Positions 1-7,226 of a stretch of DNA of 15,194 bases are shown here, one piece after another. Origin of the DNA: an uncultured Eubacteriales bacterium (GTDB lineage Bacteria; Bacillota; Clostridia; Oscillospirales; QAMX01). The stretch lies in assembly GCA_900551265.1 (NCBI GenBank), contig URVL01000042.1, positions 1-15,194 of the forward strand, written 5' to 3'. Made by a program: the position numbers and the translations under genes. The notes below the pieces were generated by a model. That model worked only from the letters and a program-made list of their open reading frames with translations, did no database searches and was not told where the DNA came from. Each line of letters begins with the position of its first letter. The first letter of the stretch is position 1.

Positions 1-533
1 AGACTAGCGGGGAGATAATTGTTAGCTCCGATTTTGGCATGCAGAACGCCACCGTCTTCCTGGTCTGGCAAAAAAGAGCAGATACCGGTAACTGGCACTG
101 TCTACGAGAGTATTATTACTCAGGCAGAGAAAACAACCGAATGAAACCGGTCAGCGAGCTAGTAAAAGGACTAGAGGACACGCTAAACGGGCAGAAAGAT
201 GATTTAGTCATTGTTGACCCATCCGCTGCCGCTCTCATTGTGGAGCTACGCAGTAGAGGGCATAAGGTCAAAAAGGCGGATAACACTGTTAACGATGGGA
301 TAGCGGATGTTGAGACGATGTTGACACAAGACAAATTATCGTTTGACCCGTCTTGCACACACACGATCGAGGAATTTGGCATCTATGCATGGGACCCAAC
401 AGCGGCTGACAAAGGCAGGGATGCAGTTATAAAACAGTCAGACCACGCAATGGATGCTATCAGGTATCTTGTAAAAACATTAAAACTCGTCAAGCGCAGC
501 CGAACAAAACAATACAAATCAATTCTAGGGTGA
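1..533 (+). CDS. terL: Terminase large subunit, C-terminal nuclease part (5' partial)
   Basis: This is the end of the phage DNA-packaging motor protein; the gene begins before the window and the first full codon is at base 3. The visible 176 residues are the RNase H-like nuclease domain that cuts concatemeric DNA to start and end packaging. Three acidic motifs expected of this fold are present: SSDFGMQN with Asp at 30-32, VIVDPSAA with Asp at 216-218, and DHAMDAIRYLV with Asp at 441-443 and 453-455. The N-terminal ATPase (Walker A/B) is outside the window. It sits directly before the portal gene, the usual order. Its stop codon at 531-533 lies within the ribosome site of the portal gene, which suggests translational coupling. 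The family call is firm; the exact subfamily (SPP1/PBSX-like) is inferred from the neighbouring genes. Confidence 0.93.
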   Translation, partial: TSGEIIVSSDFGMQNATVFLVWQKRADTGNWHCLREYYYSGRENNRMKPVSELVKGLEDTLNGQKDDLVIVDPSAAALIVELRSRGHKVKKADNTVNDGIADVETMLTQDKLSFDPSCTHTIEEFGIYAWDPTAADKGRDAVIKQSDHAMDAIRYLVKTLKLVKRSRTKQYKSILG

Positions 534-534
534 T
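527..534 (+). promoter_or_regulatory. Ribosome binding site deciding the portal start
   Basis: AGGGTGAT matches the anti-Shine-Dalgarno target and lies 8 nt (measured from the GGG) before the ATG at 539. An in-frame GTG at 530 overlaps this element and has no ribosome site of its own. The ATG at 539 is therefore preferred. Confidence 0.6.
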
Positions 535-538
535 AACA

Positions 539-1897
539 ATGTATCTATCATATCAAGATTTTGTTGCCGCAAAAGACAAAGGGCAATTTATAAATCAGTT
601 TATAAAATTCCACGAGAGTACAGGAGCATACAAAGAGGCGTTAAGGGCGGACAAGTATGACGCACAGGAAAATGAGACTATTTTACAGTTCCAGCGCGTC
701 TATTACACTTTGTTGGGCCAGAAAAAGATAGATAATTTTTCGTCTAACGCACAGATATGCTCTAATTTCTTTCACAAATTAAATACACAGCGCTGTTCGT
801 ACAGCCTGGGAAACGGTGTCTTTTTTAATGACATGGGTGTCAAAGATAAACTAGGCAAACAATTCGACAGACGGATTAAAGAGGCGGCTTACAACGCATT
901 AATTCACGGTCAATCTTTCCTTTTTTGGAATGTGGACCACGTGCACGAATTTCCTTTTACGCAGTTCGCCCCGATGTGGGATGAAGACACAGGGGCATTG
1001 ATGGCGGGCATAAGATTCTGGCAACTGGACGAGCAGAAACCGTTTAAGGTTGTGCTGTACGAGGTGGATGGCTACACAACCTACAGTGCAGAGAGTAAAT
1101 TTGGAGAATTAAAAGAGACCGCTCCCAAACGGGCATACAGACAGAGAATTGAGACTGCAAACAATTTGGAACCCGAAATTATCGGAGAAGAAAATTATAG
1201 CAGTCTCCCTATTGTACCGATGTTTGGTAATAAAAGGCATATAAGCACGCTAAGGGGGATGCAGTCGAAGATTGATGCTTACGACGCGGTACAAAGTGGT
1301 TTTGCCAATGATTTAGACGACTGTGCGCAGATGTATTGGCTCATTTCTAACGCTGACGGTATGACAGACGACGAACTGGTGGAATTCAGGGACCGGCTCA
1401 AATTTCAGCACATCGCAAAGGCTGAGGAAGGGCAGGTGCAAGCATACACACAAGAGCCACCATATACCGCTAGAAAAGAGTTTCTCGCACAAATGCGGTC
1501 AGAGATTTATGAGGACTTCGGGGCGCTGGATGTACACACCATAGCCGCCGGAGCAACAAATGATCATATCGACGCCGCATACCAGCCACTAGATGATAAT
1601 GCAGATGATTTTGAGTACTTTGTAGGCGATGCGATTGAGAAAATTCTGGAGCTTGCGGGGATTGATGACGAACCGCAATTTAAGCGGAACAGAATCAGTA
1701 ACGAGAAAGAGCGTACAGATATGATTCTTGAAGCGGCGAATTATCTGGATGAAGAAACCATTCTGAAAAAATTACCGTTTGTTGCACCGGAAGAAGTACC
1801 AGACATTTTGGAAAAGCTGGATGAAGAATCATATAACCGCTACACGGAGCCGATTGAACCAAATACGCTGGAAGATAATCCAGAAGGGGATGAATAA
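539..1897 (+). CDS. Portal protein (SPP1 gp6-like family)
   Basis: About 452 residues. Portal proteins form the dodecameric ring at one capsid vertex through which DNA enters and leaves and to which the tail attaches. Supporting features are the length (SPP1 gp6 is about 500 residues), the position right after the terminase, and a family-like central segment near residues 230-265. That segment reads MFGNKRHISTLRGMQSKIDA followed by YDAVQSGFANDLDD, resembling the N-x-x-x-S-x-L-x-x-x-x-x-x-IDAYD pattern of SPP1-type portals. The C-terminus is acidic (DNPEGDE). An alternative GTG start at 530 would add three residues, but the ribosome site fits ATG 539 better. The next gene follows after 2 nt. 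The portal call is strong; stoichiometry and exact fold come from the family, not from this sequence. Confidence 0.9.
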   Translation: MYLSYQDFVAAKDKGQFINQFIKFHESTGAYKEALRADKYDAQENETILQFQRVYYTLLGQKKIDNFSSNAQICSNFFHKLNTQRCSYSLGNGVFFNDMGVKDKLGKQFDRRIKEAAYNALIHGQSFLFWNVDHVHEFPFTQFAPMWDEDTGALMAGIRFWQLDEQKPFKVVLYEVDGYTTYSAESKFGELKETAPKRAYRQRIETANNLEPEIIGEENYSSLPIVPMFGNKRHISTLRGMQSKIDAYDAVQSGFANDLDDCAQMYWLISNADGMTDDELVEFRDRLKFQHIAKAEEGQVQAYTQEPPYTARKEFLAQMRSEIYEDFGALDVHTIAAGATNDHIDAAYQPLDDNADDFEYFVGDAIEKILELAGIDDEPQFKRNRISNEKERTDMILEAANYLDEETILKKLPFVAPEEVPDILEKLDEESYNRYTEPIEPNTLEDNPEGDE

Positions 1898-1899
1898 CC

Positions 1900-2892
1900 A
1901 TGTATCCATCCGACAAGTGGACAGAGCAGGAGCTACAAAAGTTAGAAAAGCGGTTAGCAGACGTATATAAACAGGCTGAAAAAGAGCTTAACGGCAAAGC
2001 GAGAAACTATTTTAAACAATTCTCCCGCCGATACGTCAAAGAATATGCGGCATACCAGGCAGGAAAGTATACCAAAAAAGAGTTTGAAGCATGGTTAATA
2101 AATCAGTATGGCAGAGGGCAGAGGTGGGAAGCACTCCGTGAAGACATGGCGCGGCGGCTGACAGAGTCAAACCAGATTGCCGCGGCATACATCAATGAGA
2201 AGACCCCTCTTGTGATTGCCATTAATCATAACTTTGAGGCATATATGATTAAATCCCTTGTGCCTGATAGACAGATAAAAGAGATTGGAGATATTGCGTT
2301 TAATTTGGTTGACGAGCACACAGTTAAACGGCTGACGGTCAAAAAGCAGAAGATTCTTCCACCGCGTAGGGTACTGAAAAGCAAGGATGTGCACTGGAAC
2401 AAGAAGAAATTGCAAAATGCACTACTGCAAGGAATTTTACAGGGTGACAGTATAAAAAAGCTCGCAGGGCGATTTCAGGACGTTACAGGTATGAATCATA
2501 CTGCCGCAATCCGAAACGCCCGCACAGCGTTTACAGGAGCGCAGAACGGGGGCAGGCAGGCGGCATACGAGGAAGCCTACCAGATGGGAATTGATGTAGT
2601 GAAACACTGGACAGCAACAAAGGACTTGAGGACACGAGACAGTCACAGAGCGCTAGATGGCGAAGAAGTACCGTTTAACATGGCGTACTCAAACGGTCTC
2701 ATGTATCCGGGAGACCCAAGTGGAATCCCGGCGGAAGTTTATAACTGCCGCTGTACGCAGAGAACTGCACTACCCGCCGAACTAGCACAACCGCGAATGA
2801 TACGCGTCAGAAACCCAGAGACAGGCAGAAACGAAGTCATAGAAGACATGACCTACTACGAATGGTTAGCAACGCAAAGGGGGCGAATATAA
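1900..2892 (+). CDS. Minor head protein, SPP1 gp7 / phage Mu F-like
   Basis: 330 residues. Members of this family bind the portal and are packaged in small numbers in the procapsid; in SPP1 gp7 influences DNA delivery. The conserved Mu F-like domain lies at roughly residues 190-290. It starts with MNHTAAIRNARTAFTGAQN, continues through HWTATKDLRTRDSHRALDG, and ends at the VYNCRCTQR motif with Cys283 and Cys285. The N-terminal half is charged and probably helical. The start ATG follows the portal stop by 2 nt, with AGAAGGGGAT upstream as ribosome site. The stop codon overlaps the next ATG by one base (TAATG). The order portal then gp7-like protein is the classical SPP1-type arrangement. Some relatives carry C-terminal toxin or ADP-ribosyltransferase fusions; none is visible here. 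Confidence 0.88.
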   Translation: MYPSDKWTEQELQKLEKRLADVYKQAEKELNGKARNYFKQFSRRYVKEYAAYQAGKYTKKEFEAWLINQYGRGQRWEALREDMARRLTESNQIAAAYINEKTPLVIAINHNFEAYMIKSLVPDRQIKEIGDIAFNLVDEHTVKRLTVKKQKILPPRRVLKSKDVHWNKKKLQNALLQGILQGDSIKKLAGRFQDVTGMNHTAAIRNARTAFTGAQNGGRQAAYEEAYQMGIDVVKHWTATKDLRTRDSHRALDGEEVPFNMAYSNGLMYPGDPSGIPAEVYNCRCTQRTALPAELAQPRMIRVRNPETGRNEVIEDMTYYEWLATQRGRI

Positions 2893-3299
2893 TGGCGGAT
2901 ATTGATGTTGTGAGTCACGTGGACGAAGTAATACTTAAAACCACCATGGCACTTGCAAGGGCATTAGAACAGGCAGGAGCCGCCGCAGAAGGGCACGCAA
3001 AAGACCTTTGTCCGGTCGATACGGGCGCATTAAGAAACAGCATTACGCATCGGACCGACTTGGAAAATCTCACGGAAACAATAGGCAGCAACGAAGAATA
3101 CGCCGCCTATGTGGAACTAGGAACTGGCGTGTATTACAAGGGAGGAAGAAAGACCCCGTGGACTTATCAGGACGATAAGGGACAATGGCACATCACAAAC
3201 GGTCAGAGGGCGCAGCCGTATTTAAAACCGGCGGCGGCAAATTACGCGAAAGAATACACAGCAATCATTGCAGATGAATTAAAAGGAGCGATGGAATAA
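2892..3299 (+). CDS. HK97 gp10-like head-tail / tail completion protein
   Basis: 135 residues from ATG 2892. An upstream in-frame start at 2862 would overlap the previous gene by 31 nt, whereas AAAGGGGG at 2876-2883 lies 8 nt before ATG 2892. The sequence carries the HK97 gp10 family signature: helical N-terminus, PVDTGALRNSI near residues 40-50, EYAAYVELGTG near residues 69-79, then a Trp/Gly-rich loop and AQPYLKPA before a C-terminal helix. Family members sit at the head-tail junction or upper tail. They are normally found between the head-tail adaptor and the DUF3168-like completion gene. Here the protein is upstream of the scaffold and that usual slot (near 7223) has no such gene, so this copy appears displaced. 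The stop overlaps the next start by one base. Confidence 0.8.
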   Translation: MADIDVVSHVDEVILKTTMALARALEQAGAAAEGHAKDLCPVDTGALRNSITHRTDLENLTETIGSNEEYAAYVELGTGVYYKGGRKTPWTYQDDKGQWHITNGQRAQPYLKPAAANYAKEYTAIIADELKGAME

Positions 3300-3799
3300 T
3301 GGACAGATTGTCTTTGCTCGTCAAGGCAAAGGAAACGGCGGAGTATTTTGTTGATAAAAAATTTAAATACTCTCAAAACGTGGCGAATAGCTGGGCGGGC
3401 GCAAAGAAGAAAAAGGTAAGCAACTGCGCATCGTTCGTGTGCTATTGCTTACAGCAGTTAGGAATCCTCAAGGCCGGGCAGATGTTTTACTGCAATAAAA
3501 GCGGAAACATCGTCTGGAAGGGAACAGCGACCAAGACAGCTATGTTAAAACACTACAAACTGATTACAGTCAACAAGTTGCCGCGGGATTATAAAAGTAA
3601 ATTAAAGCCTGGAGACATTTGCCTTTATCGCCTACATACTAACATTTTTGCAGGAATAAACGAGAGCAATAAAATGGTCTGGTGGGATGCTGGAAAGGCT
3701 AGTACAAATACTAAAAAAGCAGGTGGAACATACAAAAAGATACATAGGATTATTAACAGCAACCAGAAAATCTTATATGTGCTGAGATGGAAAGGGTGA
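3299..3799 (+). CDS. NlpC/P60-like cysteine peptidoglycan hydrolase (putative lysin)
   Basis: 166 residues forming one catalytic domain of the papain-like NlpC/P60 type, which cuts peptide or amide bonds in peptidoglycan. The likely nucleophile is Cys43 in SNCASFVCYCLQQLG, at the start of a helix. The likely His113 is in LKPGDICLYRLHTNIFAG, where the GD turn before the His strand is typical. A polar third residue may be Asp130 in VWWDAG. There is no signal peptide, membrane segment or separate wall-binding domain, so it would need a holin for export or act from the virion. The start ATG overlaps the previous stop by one base, with AAAAGGAG upstream. It pairs with the downstream lysozyme as a two-enzyme lysis cassette. 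The exact bond cut cannot be read from the sequence. The protein is Lys-rich. Confidence 0.75.
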   Translation: MDRLSLLVKAKETAEYFVDKKFKYSQNVANSWAGAKKKKVSNCASFVCYCLQQLGILKAGQMFYCNKSGNIVWKGTATKTAMLKHYKLITVNKLPRDYKSKLKPGDICLYRLHTNIFAGINESNKMVWWDAGKASTNTKKAGGTYKKIHRIINSNQKILYVLRWKG

Positions 3800-3803
3800 G
3801 AAA

Positions 3804-4754
3804 ATGACACAGAGAAAAATTATTGATGTATCTACATACAACGGCACGATTGACTGGAAGAAAGTAAAGAAATACGGTTGCGATGGTGCGATCATTAAGA
3901 TTATCCGCAAGGATTTAGGCAAAGATAAAAAATTTGAGGAGAACTATAAAAAGTGTGAGAAATTAGGTATCCCATGGGGCGTGTATAACTACACATACGC
4001 TACTACAGTGGCAAAAGCTAAGTCAGACATGGAACTTGTATGCGACATCCTCGACAAGATTAGTAAGAAGCATTTTAAATACGGCGTTTGGTTTGACATT
4101 GAAGACAAAGTGCAGGCAGGGCTAAGCAAAGTAAAGATTGCCGAGATTATCAATGCGGCACAGACTGTCGTTGAGTCAAGAGGCTATAAATTTGGTGTTT
4201 ACACCGGGATGTCGTATTTTTCGGAGCATATTGATAAAAACAAGGTCAAGTGTAAAAACTGGTGGATTGCACGTTATTACAAAGGCTATAACCGCATGGC
4301 ATTTAAAGCGACACCAAACAAATCTTATAAGCCTACAAACGTAGCCGACCTTATGGTGTGGCAATATACTAGCTCTGGCGTGTTTCCAGCCAAGGTTTCA
4401 ACCGGCAACGGCGGCAAGTTTGATTTAAATATTTTGTATCACGACTTCCCGGCGACGGTGCAGAAGGAAGAAACAACAAAAAAGGTTAAATACACCGGGA
4501 AATTTCCTAAATTGCCGCCACGCGGCTACTATGCGTTTTTAGACGGCATCACGGTATTAAAAAACACAAGGGAAGAAATTGAGAAATTGCAGAAGTTTTT
4601 AAACTGGGCTATCGGCTCAAAATTAGAAACTGACGGCAAATATGGAGAAAAGACAGAAGATGCAGTTAGTATTTTCCAGTCGAAATGTAAATTAAAAATT
4701 GACGGCAAATTTGGGGCGAAATCCCTTAAAGCTGCAAAATTATTTAGTAAGTAA
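3804..4754 (+). CDS. GH25 lysozyme (endolysin) with peptidoglycan-binding domain
   Basis: 316 residues. The N-terminal domain (about 1-215) is a glycoside hydrolase family 25 muramidase, which cuts the MurNAc-GlcNAc bond. It opens with IIDVSTYNGTIDW (Asp8 in the conserved D-V-S strand) and has the catalytic pair Asp98/Glu100 in VWFDIED. It ends with MVWQYTSSG and the FDLN strand usual for the family. A linker leads to a C-terminal PG_binding_1-type domain (about 240-316) with two D-G-K-x-G motifs, TDGKYGEKTEDAV and IDGKFGAKSLKAA, encoded by near-identical DNA at 4631-4645 and 4700-4714. There is no signal peptide or membrane segment. The gene starts 4 nt after the cysteine hydrolase, so the two are almost certainly co-translated. 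Its place inside the head gene block, with no holin nearby, is unusual. The enzyme family is certain; lysis versus virion-associated use is not. Confidence 0.92.
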   Translation: MTQRKIIDVSTYNGTIDWKKVKKYGCDGAIIKIIRKDLGKDKKFEENYKKCEKLGIPWGVYNYTYATTVAKAKSDMELVCDILDKISKKHFKYGVWFDIEDKVQAGLSKVKIAEIINAAQTVVESRGYKFGVYTGMSYFSEHIDKNKVKCKNWWIARYYKGYNRMAFKATPNKSYKPTNVADLMVWQYTSSGVFPAKVSTGNGGKFDLNILYHDFPATVQKEETTKKVKYTGKFPKLPPRGYYAFLDGITVLKNTREEIEKLQKFLNWAIGSKLETDGKYGEKTEDAVSIFQSKCKLKIDGKFGAKSLKAAKLFSK

Positions 4755-4808
4755 TCACGAAGTACTGTGATTTACATATAAAGTCATTTAGGGAAAGAAA
4801 TCCCTCAA
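4751..4808 (+). promoter_or_regulatory. Intergenic region with two small inverted repeats
   Basis: This is the longest gap in the window, between the lysozyme and the scaffold. It contains AATCAC (4753-4758) facing GTGATT (4767-4772) around a loop holding AGTACT. It also contains AGGGA (4790-4794) facing TCCCT (4801-4805), extendable by TTT/AAA across one mismatch. Neither is followed by a T-run, so neither is a textbook intrinsic terminator. They could be weak attenuators or mRNA-end stabilisers separating the lysins from the highly expressed capsid genes. No convincing -35/-10 promoter was found here. Function is inferred only. Confidence 0.3.
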
Positions 4809-4825
4809 AGAAAAGGAGTAATCAA

Positions 4826-5410
4826 ATGGCATTAACAAGAGCTTTTTTAAAAAGCATGACACTTACAGACGAGCAGGTTTCCGCGATTATCGAAGAACAC
4901 TCTGCAACCGTTACGGGTCTCAAGAACGAGATTAGTAAATACAAAGAGGACGCAGAGAAAGTCCCAGACCTCCAGGAGAAATTGAAGGACTATGAAAAGG
5001 ACGACTGGAAAGGCAAGTATGAGAAAGAACACGCAGGTTTTGAGAACTACAAAGCCGAGCAGGACAAGAAGGCATTGTACGATGCGAAAGAAGCCGCATA
5101 CAAAAAGATGCTTGAAGATTCCGGCGTGTCCAGTAAAGTAATTGGCCTTGCATTAAAAGCGTCAAAAGAAACTATTGATAATTTAAAAATCGGAACTGAC
5201 GGGAAATTTGAGAACGCAACAGAGGTAGAAAAAGGCATCAAAGAATCGTATGCCGATTATATTACAACCGAAACGACTCAAGGCGCTAACGTATCAAATC
5301 CACCGGGAGGAGAACCGGGGAAAATGACCAAGAAAGAAATCATGGAAATTAAAGATGCGGGCGAACGTCAGAAAGCGATTGCGGAAAATCACGAACTTTT
5401 TGGTTTTTGA
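4826..5410 (+). CDS. Capsid scaffolding protein (phage GP20-like)
   Basis: 194 residues of charged, mostly helical sequence. Residues about 15-100 form a likely coiled coil rich in Lys and Glu (SATVTGLKNEISKYKEDAEK and following). The C-terminus ends in TKKEIMEIKDAGERQKAIAE then NHELFGF, a tail characteristic of the Phage_GP20 minor structural/scaffold family. Scaffolds line the procapsid interior, direct capsid assembly and leave before or during packaging. Immediate location before the major capsid gene supports the role. The start at 4826 has AAAAGGAG as ribosome site. A Gly/Pro-rich hinge (SNPPGGEPGK, about residues 155-164) separates the coiled coil from the C-terminal helix, which in scaffolds commonly contacts the capsid protein. 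No protease domain is visible, so if the scaffold is cleaved the protease lies elsewhere. Confidence 0.85.
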   Translation: MALTRAFLKSMTLTDEQVSAIIEEHSATVTGLKNEISKYKEDAEKVPDLQEKLKDYEKDDWKGKYEKEHAGFENYKAEQDKKALYDAKEAAYKKMLEDSGVSSKVIGLALKASKETIDNLKIGTDGKFENATEVEKGIKESYADYITTETTQGANVSNPPGGEPGKMTKKEIMEIKDAGERQKAIAENHELFGF

Positions 5411-5422
5411 AAGGAGTAGACA

Positions 5423-6379
5423 ATGGCAGGAGTAACCACTAGCACTATATTAAATACAGATAGCGCTCTCAAAGCGAGAGAAATTGATTTTGTAACACAA
5501 TTTGAAAAAAACTGGGATGCGCTGAGAACTATCTTGGGAATCTTTAAACCTATCAGAAAAGAGCCGGGCACCAGCTTAGTAACCTACGAAGCGCAGATGA
5601 AAGATGAAGCTTTACAGGGCGGCGCAAGCGTAGGTGAGGGTGAGGCAATCCCTTTTACACAGTTTAAAGTTGTGGAAAGCAAGAAAGAAGATATTGTTGT
5701 AGAAAAATACGCTAAATCTTTAACTCTTGAGTCTGTGGCAAAATGGGGCGCAACGGTCGCAATCGAAAAGACAGATGATGCCTTTATGGTTGAGCTGCAG
5801 AACAAGGTTTTAAAAGATTTTTACACATTTTTAAAAACGGGAACATTAAAAGGTACGCAGAAGAAATGGCAGAAAGCACTTGCGATCGCAAAAGGTGCTG
5901 TACTCAACAAATTCGCAGGCATGAACAGAAATGTAACCGAAGTCGTAGGATTTGCAAATGTAATGGATTTTTACGACTGGTTAGGTGATAAAGAGATTAC
6001 TGTGCAGACAATGTTTGGATTGCAGTATATCAAAGACTTCTTTGGTTTCTCTACACTGTTCCTCCTCCCTGACGCCTACATCCCGGCAAAAACTGTTATT
6101 GCAACACCTGTAGAAAATATTGACTTGTATTATATTGATCCCGGCGATAGTGATTTTAAAAAACTTGGCCTGGACTACACAACATCTGGCGAAACAAATC
6201 TGATTGGATTCCACGCAGGCGGCAACTATACAAACGCCACAGGCGAAACATACGCCATTATGGGCATGAAGCTGTGGGCAGAATACCTTGACGGTGTTTG
6301 CGTAGTTACTGTCGGAACCACAGAAACTATCCCAGAAGTATCAAGTGCCGTTTCGGAAGTAAGTTCGAACGGAAAATAA
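5423..6379 (+). CDS. Major capsid protein
   Basis: 318 residues; forms the icosahedral shell. It is called from position (directly after the scaffold, before the head-tail connector genes), length, and a pattern typical of HK97-fold capsid proteins of Firmicutes siphophages. That pattern is an N-terminal arm, a strand region with VTYEAQMKDEALQGGASVGE, a long spine helix near residues 100-150, and a late domain containing IPAKTVIATPVENIDLYYID. A long charged pro-domain is absent, consistent with a separate scaffold rather than a fused delta domain. The last 25 residues are low-complexity Ser/Val/Glu and may be a flexible tail. AAAGGAGT at 5410-5417 gives a strong ribosome site, as expected for an abundant protein. 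The fold is inferred; the role is well supported. Confidence 0.85.
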   Translation: MAGVTTSTILNTDSALKAREIDFVTQFEKNWDALRTILGIFKPIRKEPGTSLVTYEAQMKDEALQGGASVGEGEAIPFTQFKVVESKKEDIVVEKYAKSLTLESVAKWGATVAIEKTDDAFMVELQNKVLKDFYTFLKTGTLKGTQKKWQKALAIAKGAVLNKFAGMNRNVTEVVGFANVMDFYDWLGDKEITVQTMFGLQYIKDFFGFSTLFLLPDAYIPAKTVIATPVENIDLYYIDPGDSDFKKLGLDYTTSGETNLIGFHAGGNYTNATGETYAIMGMKLWAEYLDGVCVVTVGTTETIPEVSSAVSEVSSNGK

Positions 6380-6390
6380 AAGGGGATGAT
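6380..6390 (+). promoter_or_regulatory. Ribosome binding site supporting the GTG start at 6394
   Basis: AAGGGGATGAT matches 9 of 11 positions of the ideal AAGGAGGTGAT and is correctly spaced for GTG 6394. The next in-frame ATG, at 6409, would be too far away. Confidence 0.6.
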
Positions 6391-6393
6391 TGA

Positions 6394-6882
6394 GTGCTTT
6401 ATGAAATCATGAATCACATTCACAATTTCTTCCCGGTCAAAGGGGCGGCAATCACGGGAGAAATAACAATCGGAGATTGGATTTTTGACACGCTTAATTT
6501 TGATGTAGGCGTGACAGAAGATACTAAAGACCTGCGTTATTCTACTACCGCGATTCGCCTCCCGCTACAAGATGGGCAGTACTATTTAGTAAGCGGCTCT
6601 ATCTTTAATGACGGGGTTTATCAGTACCACAAAGGCAATACTGCTCCGTTACAGGAGGAGACTTTTAACGGCGTAGTTGTTCCGCTGGCTATCCCCAAAC
6701 CGTTTTTGTCACTGGTGGACGAAATCAGCGAGTGGCAGGCGAAAAACGGCAATTTAGGAGCGTATCAGTCGGAATCGTTTGGCGGATATTCGTACAGCAG
6801 GGCAACAAACAGTAAAGGCGAGACCTACACGTGGCAAGATGCCTTTAGGGCACGCCTGAACCCATGGAGGAAAATGGCATGA
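6394..6882 (+). CDS. Head-tail connector protein (SPP1 gp15 / HK97 gp6-like C-terminus)
   Basis: 162 residues starting at GTG. Connector proteins form a ring under the portal. The C-terminal third (about residues 123-162) carries GAYQSESFGGYSYSRA and then TWQDAFRARLNPWRKMA. The SE-x-(I/F)-G-x-YS pattern is frequent in connectors. The N-terminal two thirds look different: a beta-rich stretch with ITGEITIGDW, GQYYLVSGSIFNDGVYQYHK and a hydrophobic VVPLAIPKPFLSLVDEISEW segment. This may be an insertion or a variant architecture of the connector. It follows the capsid gene and overlaps the adaptor gene by 4 nt (ATGA), the right place for a connector. The role is inferred mainly from order and the C-terminal motif; I do not recognise the N-terminal part as a named domain. 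Confidence 0.6.
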   Translation: MLYEIMNHIHNFFPVKGAAITGEITIGDWIFDTLNFDVGVTEDTKDLRYSTTAIRLPLQDGQYYLVSGSIFNDGVYQYHKGNTAPLQEETFNGVVVPLAIPKPFLSLVDEISEWQAKNGNLGAYQSESFGGYSYSRATNSKGETYTWQDAFRARLNPWRKMA

Positions 6883-7226
6883 GTTTAATCAATGAATTTT
6901 TACAAGATTGCATACTCATGGATAAAAAGCGTACTTCTGACGGCGAGGGTGGATTTATCACCGAGTGGGTGGAAGGTGCTAAAATACAGGCGGCAATAAT
7001 CCAAGATACCTCTATGTCTGCCAGGGTGGCAGAGAAAGAGGGTGTAACAGCAACATATACAATTACTACAGCTAAAACAGTAAAGCTAGACTATCATGAT
7101 GTATTAAAAACAAAAGACGGAAAAATTTTTAGAGTTACATCAAATTCAGGAGAAAAAGAAACCCCTGCGTCGTCTAATTTAGACATAGCACAGGTCCCGG
7201 CGGAGAAGTGGGAGTTAACGTCATGA
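6879..7226 (+). CDS. Head-tail adaptor / stopper (SPP1 gp16-like)
   Basis: 115 residues from ATG 6879, which has GGAGG 8 nt upstream and overlaps the previous stop as ATGA; the upstream in-frame ATG 6864 is less likely. The protein is a small beta barrel type. It starts with a strand (CILMDKKRTSDGEGGFITEW) and runs through WVEGAKIQAAII, a central EKEGVTATYTITT segment and a late strand FRVTSNSGEK. This layout, with K-x-x-x-x-x-G-G near the start, fits the phage head-tail joining family that closes the portal after packaging. Its neighbours, connector upstream and completion protein downstream, match the gp15-gp16-gp17 order of SPP1-like phages. The stop overlaps the next ATG. Confidence 0.75.
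   Translation: MSLINEFLQDCILMDKKRTSDGEGGFITEWVEGAKIQAAIIQDTSMSARVAEKEGVTATYTITTAKTVKLDYHDVLKTKDGKIFRVTSNSGEKETPASSNLDIAQVPAEKWELTS

Noticed and set aside
1695..1997. Antisense open frame of 100 codons across the portal/minor head junction
   Set aside because: It overlaps two well-supported genes and has no recognisable product or ribosome site.
3299..4754. High Lys and low Arg content of both lysins as a sign of recent transfer
   Set aside because: The lysozyme has 53 Lys and 7 Arg by count, but the adjacent scaffold and capsid proteins are also strongly Lys over Arg, so the bias is not specific to the cassette.
4754..4826. Possible sigma70-type promoter before the scaffold gene
   Set aside because: AT-rich words such as CATATAAAG are present but no matching -35 at proper spacing was found.
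5506..5512. A AAA AAC slippery heptamer early in the major capsid gene
   Set aside because: The -1 frame after it reaches a stop in about 12 codons and leads to no conserved domain; probably a chance product of Glu-Lys-Asn codons.
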